Positions 23,694-28,637 of a stretch of 28,962 bases of DNA are shown here, piece after piece. Source of the stretch: a virus. The stretch's first letter is position 1, and the number at the start of each line of letters is the position of its first letter. The notes beneath the pieces are model-generated. The model was not told the origin of the DNA, made no database searches, and was given only the letters and a program-made list of their open reading frames with translations. The stretch lies in the IMG/VR virus record IMGVR_UViG_3300025127_000184, positions 1 through 28,962 of that record; one strand, written 5' to 3'. A program made the translations under genes and the position numbers.

Positions 23694-23715
23694 ACTATAT
23701 AAGATGATATGTCAA
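23694..23715 (-). promoter_or_regulatory. putative promoter or control element for the RHH gene
   Basis: On the minus strand TTGACA (23715-23710) is followed ten bases later by TATAGT (23699-23694), ending 13 bases before the RHH start. The TTGACA contains the stop codon of the upstream gene at 23712. The ten-base spacing matches the element at 16133 and is too short for ordinary sigma-70 use. Confidence 0.4.
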
Positions 23716-23915
23716 GATATATCGGGCTTACGGGCTTCATGTAGCGTCTGAGGCCACCCGGCGCTTGGGTCACGGATTTCTAGCGAGTAAAAGTCTTGTC
23801 CGAGGTGTTTACGCGCCTCTGTCGTGGCAATCTTCACTGCTTCCTCTGTGCTTTCTGCGTCACACGCAAAAAACTTGCGTGTGGTAATCAAGATCTCAAG
23901 ATCGTGATGCTTCAT
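23712..23915 (-). CDS. hypothetical protein of the leftward module
   Basis: A 67-residue soluble protein started at ATG 23915, overlapping the preceding gene's stop as ATGA. It has a beta-alpha pattern: Leu-Glu-Ile-Leu-Ile-Thr-Thr-Arg-Lys-Phe-Phe-Ala-Cys then Ser-Thr-Glu-Glu-Ala-Val-Lys-Ile-Ala. This resembles small sheet-helix phage proteins that carry an Ala-Glu-Ala-rich helix. No family is recognised. It is the last gene of an unbroken overlapping chain. Confidence 0.65.
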   Translation of the reverse strand: MKHHDLEILITTRKFFACDAESTEEAVKIATTEARKHLGQDFYSLEIRDPSAGWPQTLHEARKPDIS

Positions 23916-24133
23916 AAACCTTCACCGTTCAGATACTTGTTATGGCTTTGCAATGCGACAGAGTCCATAGGCATCGATCGCATCGTCATACCAATGATTT
24001 TGTTCTTCTCAAACTTACTTTCGACTGCGTCGTTGATCTGTTTCAACGTCAAGCCTTGGTAAACCTCAGTCTTGTACATGTTCGAAGGTTCTTGAAACGT
24101 CAAGATCATCTCCCAATTTCGTTGTGCGTTCAT
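23912..24133 (-). CDS. hypothetical protein of the leftward module
   Basis: A 73-residue protein started at ATG 24133, where a GGAG site and an ATGA overlap with a small upstream frame agree; the longer in-frame extension to 24199 lacks both. It is a mixed charged protein with Val-Tyr-Gln-Gly-Leu-Thr-Leu-Lys-Gln-Ile-Asn-Asp-Ala-Val in the middle. There is no membrane segment and no Cys. The function is unknown. Confidence 0.6.
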   Translation of the reverse strand: MNAQRNWEMILTFQEPSNMYKTEVYQGLTLKQINDAVESKFEKNKIIGMTMRSMPMDSVALQSHNKYLNGEGL

Positions 24134-24243
24134 ATGACTTCTACTCCAATCATAAAAAACAAAAAAATCGCCATGCAGTCGTAACCACAACGATCCCAAG
24201 CTTTAGTCACACGACTCACAATGTAGTCTTTTGCCGTCTTCAT
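24130..24243 (-). CDS. possible 37-residue single-span membrane peptide
   Basis: This short frame starts at ATG 24243 with a GAGG ribosome site and ends in an ATGA overlap with the next gene. It has a basic head and a hydrophobic tail (Cys-Met-Ala-Ile-Phe-Leu-Phe-Phe-Met-Ile-Gly). It overlaps the preceding mini-gene by 41 bases. Signals on both sides favour it, but the size makes it uncertain. Confidence 0.4.
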   Translation of the reverse strand: MKTAKDYIVSRVTKAWDRCGYDCMAIFLFFMIGVEVI

Positions 24244-24337
24244 CTTCGACCTCAAAAAGTGGCTCGCCACAATCGTCACATAAAACTTCGTCGTCGTCAT
24301 ATGGGTTATGAAAGCTTGAATCTGGACGTTCAATCAT
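24203..24337 (-). CDS. 44-residue zinc-ribbon-like mini-protein
   Basis: A very acidic short protein read from ATG 24337, overlapping the preceding gene's stop by eight bases. It has Cys-Asp-Asp-Cys-Gly-Glu-Pro-Leu, then a short spacer and Cys-Glu-Ser-Cys-Asp at the end. Two CxxC knuckles about 20 residues apart make a treble-clef or zinc-ribbon metal site. Such tiny acidic zinc proteins can bind host RNA polymerase or other enzymes, which is only a guess here. It is too short for routine gene finding. Confidence 0.6.
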   Translation of the reverse strand: MIERPDSSFHNPYDDDEVLCDDCGEPLFEVEDEDGKRLHCESCD

Positions 24338-25133
24338 TCTTTTCCCGACTCTTCCAATTGCGCCGCTGTACATTCTGAGTAATGAACTGTCGATGTTTTG
24401 TTGTACCGAACCAGTTTCCGGCCTTGATCAGTCGGATAATCACCGTTTCGTAGGTGCATCTGCCGCCCGGCCCGACTATCCGTAAACCGAGGTTTCGAAT
24501 TTCCCGTACCGTTTTACCATCTAAGAAAGCCGACCACTCTTGATCGTACACAAGATAGCCGTTTGATTTTTTGGGCGGCGGTTTCTTTTGAAGATCGACC
24601 TGACCATTGTTGATGAACCGCAGCACTACCGAATAACACAGGTTTTCCCAATCGTCGATTGTGTAAGACGCAAACCGACTCAAATCGAAAAACGTCTGAT
24701 CCAAATCTTCGACCGGGTTTTCTTCTACATACTCAGCAATTTGTTCCTCTACGGACGGTTCTGGCTCCGGGGCCTTCTCAGGCTGTATCGGGACGACCGT
24801 CCGCTTGGACTTTTTTGGCTGTGGCCCCTCTTCATAGACCATGACGTCCATCGCGTCGCGCCCGTCTAAAAAGATCAGGCGCTTCACTTTGACGTCAGCC
24901 ACTTCCGCACCTTCATGGTACGTCCAGCGGTGCGCTTGCTTCAGTTCCTTTAACTCAGCGTTAAAGACTTGGTCATTGCCGAGGTTGCCCATCCATATAG
25001 CCTGTATGACATGTCCCCGGATCTGCCTCTCTTCAAGCTCAATAATCTCCCAGTACCGTTCGACGTTCTCAGGCTCCGGGCGCTTGTCGGTGAACTCAAA
25101 GATCATGCCTTCGCGTAGCTGGTGATATTTCAT
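24330..25133 (-). CDS. hypothetical two-domain protein (267 residues)
   Basis: The largest protein of the leftward module. The N-terminal domain (about 1-105) is beta-rich with Trp and His, and starts Lys-Tyr-His-Gln-Leu-Arg-Glu-Gly-Met-Ile-Phe-Glu-Phe. A linker follows with Pro-Glu-Lys-Ala-Pro-Glu-Pro-Glu-Pro. The C-terminal domain (about 140-267) has a helical part and ends in a basic segment (Gln-Arg-Arg-Asn-Trp-Lys-Ser-Arg) that may bind nucleic acid. No known family is recognised. Its start overlaps the preceding stop (ATGA). Confidence 0.65.
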   Translation of the reverse strand: MKYHQLREGMIFEFTDKRPEPENVERYWEIIELEERQIRGHVIQAIWMGNLGNDQVFNAELKELKQAHRWTYHEGAEVADVKVKRLIFLDGRDAMDVMVYEEGPQPKKSKRTVVPIQPEKAPEPEPSVEEQIAEYVEENPVEDLDQTFFDLSRFASYTIDDWENLCYSVVLRFINNGQVDLQKKPPPKKSNGYLVYDQEWSAFLDGKTVREIRNLGLRIVGPGGRCTYETVIIRLIKAGNWFGTTKHRQFITQNVQRRNWKSREKND

Positions 25134-25828
25134 CCGACTTCTCCATCCAGAGCGAACTGAACCTGCACTTCTACCTCTTCATCAGGAAACTGGCCGACAC
25201 TGTTGTAGAACTCTTGGATCTGCCCCGCCAACCAAATCACGCGGTTCGTTTTTTCAAGGTGTTCTTGCTTCTGCCGACGACGAAACTGGTCACGGTCTTC
25301 GATCAAAAAGTCTTGCTCGCTTAACACCTGTATCTCTGTTTCGATCTCCGGGTGATGCCAATGCTGGCCATACTCGTTTTCTTTCACCAGTTCCCAGTGC
25401 GGTGAAACTTTATAGGTGTACTGATTACCCGATTCCTCACAGCGATAAGTCTCGGGCAGTTTGGTGTTCCAGCGCATACCGCCGGTCAGGTCCGGAAAGG
25501 GAATCGTGCAGACCCTGCACTTGGGCATCCGATCGAAGTCACTGTCGTACCCCGTCGTATAAACCGTTATGTACGCATCCGACGCTGACATCCAGTACGC
25601 GTTGTCGGGATGCACCGTCTGATACTTGTCCGCATGGTCAGGGTCTTGCATTTCAATGTTTTCTAACTGCTCGCGCTGCCGCACAAATTTCGACCGCAAG
25701 CTTTCTTTATCAAGGCGTTGACTTTCGATCGTTCTGTCTTTGCACTTGATGAGCTTTTTCTGATTAACAACCTTTTTCTCAAGCTTTTCGACCTGCTTGA
25801 CCAATTCAGCTTTCGTTGGTGCTTTCAT
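25130..25828 (-). CDS. hypothetical coiled-coil protein (232 residues)
   Basis: Started at ATG 25828 behind an AGGAGAAAG ribosome site; a GTG one codon earlier is also in frame. Residues of about 3-55 form a Lys/Glu/Gln/Arg coiled coil. The middle is a compact domain with Lys-Cys-Arg-Val-Cys and a later Tyr-Arg-Cys, a possible incomplete metal site, and His/Trp-rich stretches. The end is acidic (Pro-Asp-Glu-Glu-Val-Glu-Val-Gln-Val-Gln-Phe). No family is recognised. It overlaps both neighbours. Confidence 0.65.
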   Translation of the reverse strand: MKAPTKAELVKQVEKLEKKVVNQKKLIKCKDRTIESQRLDKESLRSKFVRQREQLENIEMQDPDHADKYQTVHPDNAYWMSASDAYITVYTTGYDSDFDRMPKCRVCTIPFPDLTGGMRWNTKLPETYRCEESGNQYTYKVSPHWELVKENEYGQHWHHPEIETEIQVLSEQDFLIEDRDQFRRRQKQEHLEKTNRVIWLAGQIQEFYNSVGQFPDEEVEVQVQFALDGEVG

Positions 25829-26033
25829 CACTTTCTCCTAATAAAAAATTACACAAGGCCTGACCTTTGGCCAAGCCCACTTCTGTTTCAGACAACCCAA
25901 GGGTCGCCTGTTTCTCTGCACCACAGATGCGGCGCAAAAACCTTAGTCGATTCTTGTCTTCAGACGTTCGATTCGGCTTGCTCTGCAACTGCAATAGCTC
26001 GGTATGCACGTCGATAGAATCTTCAAACTTCAT
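25806..26033 (-). CDS. hypothetical protein of the leftward module
   Basis: A 75-residue soluble, mostly helical protein from ATG 26033, with a GGAAACG site upstream. It contains Leu-Arg-Phe-Leu-Arg-Arg-Ile-Cys-Gly-Ala-Glu-Lys-Gln-Ala and a Ser/Glu-rich end. It overlaps the gene before it by 11 bases and the one after by 23. The function is unknown. Confidence 0.6.
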   Translation of the reverse strand: MKFEDSIDVHTELLQLQSKPNRTSEDKNRLRFLRRICGAEKQATLGLSETEVGLAKGQALCNFLLGESDESTNES

Positions 26034-26223
26034 TGTTACGTTTCCTTCCCGGCACGTACGACAAGCGCACGTCGACCTTTACAATGTCTTTGCGATACAC
26101 AAAGTTTTCCTGCATCGCCTTTTGAATCAGCGGCACAACGCTCTGCGCGTCGAACACGTCATCACCGTCGTCGGACAACACTTCGATCCACATCATGCGT
26201 GGCACTACACGGCGCCGTTTCAT
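26023..26223 (-). CDS. hypothetical basic protein of the leftward module
   Basis: A 66-residue protein from ATG 26223, overlapping the preceding mini-gene stop as ATGA. The head is basic (Lys-Arg-Arg-Arg), followed by Met-Trp-Ile-Glu-Val-Leu-Ser-Asp-Asp-Gly-Asp-Asp and a helix-strand pair ending Val-Asp-Val-Arg-Leu-Ser-Tyr-Val. A small sheet-helix-sheet fold is likely. No family is recognised. Confidence 0.6.
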   Translation of the reverse strand: MKRRRVVPRMMWIEVLSDDGDDVFDAQSVVPLIQKAMQENFVYRKDIVKVDVRLSYVPGRKRNNEV

Positions 26224-26387
26224 TTACTCAACTCCTTCACCGCGACCTCTACTTCACGCAGCTTGCGCTTTAGGGCTCGGACTTCTTTTAAAAGTTCGTC
26301 AAGCACGGCCCGCGAGTCTTGGACCAAATCCATAAACTCACGGGCCTCGGCCTCGTCTAACTCAACACGGACCTCGATGCGCTTCAC
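26220..26387 (-). CDS. 55-residue coiled-coil mini-protein (GTG start)
   Basis: Read from GTG 26387, which overlaps the preceding stop as GTGA behind a GAGGAG ribosome site, to TGA at 26220-26222. A short beta strand (Lys-Arg-Ile-Glu-Val-Arg-Val-Glu-Leu) is followed by one long helix of Leu/Val heptads (Leu-Leu-Lys-Glu-Val-Arg-Ala-Leu-Lys-Arg-Lys-Leu). Strand plus coiled coil suggests dimerisation. It is too short for standard length cutoffs, but coupled stops and starts on both sides support it. Confidence 0.65.
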   Translation of the reverse strand: MKRIEVRVELDEAEAREFMDLVQDSRAVLDELLKEVRALKRKLREVEVAVKELSK

Positions 26388-26629
26388 TTTGACCGCTCCT
26401 CTATCGCGTCGATTTTTTCTTGGATTGCTTCGCGTTCGCTTTCTTGCTTTGCGATCTCAAGATCCGTGATCGCGTGCGCCTGCTCAACACCGATTACCTC
26501 GGCCAGTTGCTCCAAGGCACCTTGCAAGTACTCCCGTTGCTTCGGGTCTTTGGTTCGCGCTAGATCGCGCAGCGTGGCGCGGTACACAAGGCAGTCGCGC
26601 ATATAAAGGTCTAGTTCAGGTTCCATCAT
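26384..26629 (-). CDS. hypothetical helical protein of the leftward module
   Basis: An 81-residue protein started at the paired ATG codons at 26629 and 26626, which follow a GGAGAAT ribosome site; the in-frame Met at 26665 has no such site. The whole product is charged alpha-helix, with a final segment (Gln-Glu-Ser-Glu-Arg-Glu-Ala-Ile-Gln-Glu-Lys-Ile) predicted as coiled coil. The function is unknown. It overlaps the genes on both sides. Confidence 0.6.
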   Translation of the reverse strand: MMEPELDLYMRDCLVYRATLRDLARTKDPKQREYLQGALEQLAEVIGVEQAHAITDLEIAKQESEREAIQEKIDAIEERSK

Positions 26630-26825
26630 ATTCTCCGTCCAAGATTCGATTGCCTTTTTCGGCAAGTTGAGAAATGCGCTCTAGGTTCTTCTGTAAGTCT
26701 TCAAAGGCCGGGTGTTCTTCCTTAAGACACTGTTTGCCAAAGTAGCTCACTACTTCTACGCGACTGTTGATTTCAGAAAAACAGTCTTCCAAAAAAACCA
26801 TTTGGCTTTGCAATTTATATTTCAT
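26616..26825 (-). CDS. hypothetical helical protein heading the central leftward operon
   Basis: A 69-residue protein started at ATG 26825, which follows a GGAGAACG ribosome site; an upstream in-frame ATG at 26879 would run through the promoter palindrome. It is helical with one Cys near residue 15 and another in Lys-Gln-Cys-Leu. It is the first gene of an overlapping leftward chain that runs to 23712. No family is recognised. Confidence 0.6.
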   Translation of the reverse strand: MKYKLQSQMVFLEDCFSEINSRVEVVSYFGKQCLKEEHPAFEDLQKNLERISQLAEKGNRILDGEYDGT

Positions 26826-26850
26826 CACGTTCTCCACTGAGGGGTAAGCG

Positions 26851-26892
26851 AGATTACGGGATGTTGCATACGGATGCAATACCCTTTATCCT
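26851..26892. promoter_or_regulatory. divergent promoter with shared palindromic operator
   Basis: TTGCAT (26864-26869) and ATGCAA (26874-26879) form a palindrome around ACGG. Each arm can act as a -35 box: rightward with TATCCT (26887-26892) at 17 bases for the gene at 26917, leftward with TAATCT (26856-26851) at 17 bases for the gene at 26825. One protein bound here could control both directions. Confidence 0.45.
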
Positions 26893-26916
26893 AAATTTTC
26901 GTATCAGGAGAAATTT

Positions 26917-27189
26917 ATGAAGTGGATTAAGCAAAAGTTGTGGTTGATGAAGTATCGGTGGATCAGTTTTAAAACTGGCCCCAAGCCATGGAGCAAACCC
27001 CGTCGTTGGCATCGACGCAACCCTTGGTTTGGCGGCGGCAGCGAGCAAGATAAAACGATGACGATGACAGCTTTTGGTTTGCATTCCGAAGCGATGGAGA
27101 TGGGGTTAGATGCAGAGGACCAGCTTTACTACGAATATCTCGACGGTCATATGCGGCAGCGGTTCCCAGAGTATCCGTGGAAAAATTAA
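26917..27189 (+). CDS. Trp/Arg/Lys-rich small protein, rightward gene inside the leftward module
   Basis: A 90-residue protein with an excellent CAGGAGAAA ribosome site. The first 37 residues hold seven Trp and many Lys and Arg (for example Lys-Pro-Trp-Ser-Lys-Pro-Arg-Arg-Trp-His-Arg-Arg). The remainder is acidic and helical with Asp-Gln-Leu-Tyr-Tyr-Glu-Tyr-Leu-Asp-Gly. Its head shares the pattern Leu-Trp-Leu-x-Lys ... Phe-x-x-Gly-x-x-Pro-Trp-Ser, with identical spacing, with the gene at 28377, so the two look paralogous. It has its own promoter and opposes the flanking genes, like a moron insertion. A membrane-active or nucleic-acid-binding role is possible. Confidence 0.7.
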   Translation: MKWIKQKLWLMKYRWISFKTGPKPWSKPRRWHRRNPWFGGGSEQDKTMTMTAFGLHSEAMEMGLDAEDQLYYEYLDGHMRQRFPEYPWKN

Positions 27190-27209
27190 AAAAAGGGGCC
27201 GAAGCCCCT
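27188..27209 (-). terminator. intrinsic terminator with UUCG tetraloop
   Basis: On the minus strand AGGGGC (27209-27204), TTCG, GCCCCT (27199-27194) and a run of T. The C(UUCG)G loop is an exceptionally stable RNA fold. It ends the leftward transcript of 27208-27862; its stem covers that gene's stop codon, and the T run reaches the stop of the opposing gene. Confidence 0.85.
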
Positions 27210-27420
27210 ACTGCTCATGCCACGCGTGGCGGTTGAAGAAGGCAACGATGCCTTCTTTGGTGGCCGGGAAGTCACACGTGTGCTTGTCGATCTTAAGATG
27301 GTCGCCGCCGGTGCTTGTCTTTCTCAAGATGAATGCCGCGCGTTCTTTCGCGGTACTAAAAACCCACACAGAATTATCCCAGCCTTCATCGTCAGTGACT
27401 CTAGCTAGATACAGCTTCAT
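27208..27420 (-). CDS. hypothetical protein of the leftward module
   Basis: A 70-residue soluble protein from ATG 27420, with an AAGGAGAAG ribosome site located inside the preceding gene. It opens with a beta strand (Lys-Leu-Tyr-Leu-Ala-Arg-Val-Thr-Asp-Asp) followed by Trp-Val-Phe-Ser-Thr-Ala-Lys-Glu-Arg-Ala-Ala, a pattern common in small phage early proteins. No family is recognised. It is followed directly by a strong terminator. Confidence 0.65.
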   Translation of the reverse strand: MKLYLARVTDDEGWDNSVWVFSTAKERAAFILRKTSTGGDHLKIDKHTCDFPATKEGIVAFFNRHAWHEQ

Positions 27421-27616
27421 CCACTTCTCCTTTGATTATTGCCAACGCCCGGTCGGCTTTTTCTTTGAGGCCCTCGCTGCCATGCTTGCAAAACATAACT
27501 TGCAGCTTACTGTTGGCCGGTTCGCCTTTGCGCCACACTTCTACATACATCGCTTTCAAAGCAATGTGTTCAAGCAGTTCTCGCAGTTCCGCGAGTTGTT
27601 CGTCTGTTGGTGTCAT
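27401..27616 (-). CDS. hypothetical protein of the leftward module
   Basis: A 71-residue protein from ATG 27616 with an AGAGAAG ribosome site. The first helix is Glu/Leu-rich (Gln-Leu-Ala-Glu-Leu-Arg-Glu-Leu-Leu-Glu-His), then comes a central strand region with one Cys, and a final helix. It overlaps the next gene by 20 bases. The function is unknown. Confidence 0.65.
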   Translation of the reverse strand: MTPTDEQLAELRELLEHIALKAMYVEVWRKGEPANSKLQVMFCKHGSEGLKEKADRALAIIKGEVDEAVSS

Positions 27617-27628
27617 TCACTTCTCTTT

Positions 27629-27652
27629 AAAAAATGGGGGCACACGGCCCCC
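27629..27652 (-). terminator. intrinsic terminator after the first leftward gene
   Basis: On the minus strand GGGGGC (27652-27647) pairs with GCCCCC (27641-27636) across a five-base loop and is followed by ATTTTTT. It sits between the genes at 27659 and 27401, so the first gene would be transcribed in excess of those after it. Confidence 0.75.
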
Positions 27653-27658
27653 GGTTGG

Positions 27659-27862
27659 TTAGAGTTCGAACACCGTGTCAGGATGCTCGTCGAGCGCGTG
27701 CTCTAGTTCCCGCTCCAAGTCGAAAGGCAGGTACAGATGGTACCGATTAAAAATTTTCAATATGGCCAGAATTTCCTGATCCGTGAGTGCAACATTCTTT
27801 ACGCTGCGGTCGACCGGCTTGCCGTCGGCTGCGGTCTTTACGGTTACTTCTTTCAAAGTCAT
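27659..27862 (-). CDS. hypothetical protein, first gene of the leftward module
   Basis: A 67-residue protein from ATG 27862 with a textbook AAAGGAGAAG ribosome site. It has a beta strand (Lys-Glu-Val-Thr-Val-Lys-Thr-Ala), then a helical C-terminal half (Leu-Glu-Arg-Glu-Leu-Glu-His-Ala-Leu) and an acidic end. No family is recognised. It is the promoter-proximal gene of the leftward module and has its own terminator, so it may be the most abundant early product. Confidence 0.65.
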   Translation of the reverse strand: MTLKEVTVKTAADGKPVDRSVKNVALTDQEILAILKIFNRYHLYLPFDLERELEHALDEHPDTVFEL

Positions 27863-27885
27863 TCACTTCTCCTTTTTAATGAACA

Positions 27886-27906
27886 AAGCAGGCCGCCACG
27901 CTGCTT
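27886..27906. other. leader hairpin upstream of the leftward module
   Basis: AAGCAG (27886-27891) and CTGCTT (27901-27906) form a six-pair stem around GCCGCCACG. Reading rightward it is followed by GGATTTTT, so it might stop stray rightward transcription. Reading leftward it lies in the untranslated leader of the first gene. Confidence 0.35.
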
Positions 27907-27926
27907 GGATTTTTAAGCGTTCTTAT

Positions 27927-27948
27927 ATTATCGCATATCATTATGCAA
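27927..27948 (-). promoter_or_regulatory. putative promoter of the leftward module
   Basis: On the minus strand TTGCAT (27948-27943) is followed by GATAAT (27932-27927) at ten bases and by TATAAG at fifteen bases, in a strongly A/T-rich tract 65 bases before the first leftward gene. The exact -10 cannot be chosen by eye. Confidence 0.45.
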
Positions 27949-27992
27949 AAATGCTGGAGGAAGTATGGAGAAATATGGGAGATCTTATATAG

Positions 27993-28019
27993 GGTGTTAC
28001 CAAAGGTAACAGGTGTTAC
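27993..28019. promoter_or_regulatory. palindromic operator with flanking half-site
   Basis: GTTACC (27996-28001) and GGTAAC (28005-28010) form a 15-base palindrome around AAA. GGTGTTAC occurs at 27993-28000 and again at 28012-28019, so the palindrome is combined with a direct repeat. It lies upstream of the leftward promoter and looks like a regulator-binding site. Confidence 0.55.
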
Positions 28020-28120
28020 TTCACGTAGCACGGGTCACGGCTCGGGGGACAAAAAAACGGCTTTGTATATAGAGTTTCTGGAGCAAATTACTTTTTTATA
28101 AAAAATATTTTTTTCAAAAT

Positions 28121-28201
28121 GGCGGTACAGGCGGTACGGCGGTACGTTTGCCCTGCAGGCCTTGTCGGAGAAGGCTTCAGCCGTACCACTACCCGTACCG
28201 C
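28121..28201. repeat. GGCGGTAC iterons forming a nested cruciform
   Basis: Three direct copies of GGCGGTAC start at 28121, 28130 and 28138. Downstream inverted copies pair with them: GCGGTACGG (28131-28139) with CCGTACCGC (28193-28201), and GGTACG (28141-28146) with CGTACC (28182-28187). Inside, GCCTT (28159-28163) pairs with AAGGC (28171-28175). Confidence 0.7.
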
Positions 28202-28339
28202 TGTTTTGCGATGGTGGGACGGTTTTAGAAAAAAGGGACTGTGTGTTATAGGCGTCTGAAAAAAAGTTTTTGTAAAAAAAATAAAAATTGCTGGGAAAGT
28301 CTATAACATTAGGGCGATTAACTAATATGGGATGTCCTA

Positions 28340-28362
28340 TTGACACCGGACGTTTGCATAGT
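28340..28362 (+). promoter_or_regulatory. putative promoter element for the rightward unit at 28377
   Basis: A perfect TTGACA (28340-28345) with CATAGT (28357-28362) eleven bases on, 14 bases before ATG 28377. If it is used, the transcript would have almost no leader. The spacing resembles the short-spaced elements at 16133, 23694 and 27927. Confidence 0.35.
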
Positions 28363-28376
28363 GTTAGGGTCTTGAG

Positions 28377-28637
28377 ATGTTGTGGTTATTCAAAGCAGTC
28401 AAAGCGCGTTTCGATCCGGGCGATGATCCGTGGTCCGAGCAAGCGAAACGTCGCCGCCAATCGCGTGCGAAACTGCAGCGTGAGACAAATAAAAAGAACC
28501 AAGCGTATTATCTTGACGGCTTGACGAAACGACACAACGCGGTTGCAAATGACTACGCTATACGCGACTATTCGCATACACCAATAACAATGGATGCGAA
28601 CAATGATCAAGAAACTACTCGACACCGCTCCGAATAG
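28377..28637 (+). CDS. basic small protein, apparent paralogue of the 26917 gene
   Basis: An 86-residue protein. It opens Met-Leu-Trp-Leu-Phe-Lys and has Phe-Asp-Pro-Gly-Asp-Asp-Pro-Trp-Ser, then a basic run (Lys-Arg-Arg-Arg-Gln-Ser-Arg-Ala-Lys). Its residues 2-20 align without gaps to residues 8-26 of the protein at 26917, with nine identities. Both also carry a Tyr-Tyr ... Leu-Asp-Gly motif later. The ribosome site is weak. The end overlaps the GP88 gene by 35 bases. The function is unknown, with nucleic-acid binding plausible. Confidence 0.6.
   Translation: MLWLFKAVKARFDPGDDPWSEQAKRRRQSRAKLQRETNKKNQAYYLDGLTKRHNAVANDYAIRDYSHTPITMDANNDQETTRHRSE

Larger units (their letters stand above)
28020..28376. 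other. non-coding control region, candidate origin
   Basis: No convincing gene is seen in either strand here. The stretch holds A/T-rich tracts at 28091-28120 and 28259-28297, GGCGGTAC iterons with inverted copies at 28121-28201, an inverted TGTTATAG/CTATAACA pair (28244-28251 and 28301-28308), and a promoter-like element at 28340. Iterons next to A/T-rich DNA are typical of replication origins or partition/control loci. Confidence 0.5.

Noticed and set aside
25867-26469. Plus-strand open frame of 200 codons across the leftward module
   Set aside because: The minus strand here has four short genes with coupled starts and ribosome sites; the plus frame is Ser/Thr/Arg-rich and lacks a ribosome site.
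27110-27706. Plus-strand open frame of 198 codons
   Set aside because: It runs through two minus-strand terminators and three minus-strand genes with good ribosome sites, and its composition is shadow-like.
28035-28346. Minus-strand open frame of 103 codons in the control region
   Set aside because: It is made of the iterons and A/T tracts, has no ribosome site and an odd composition; I treat the region as non-coding.
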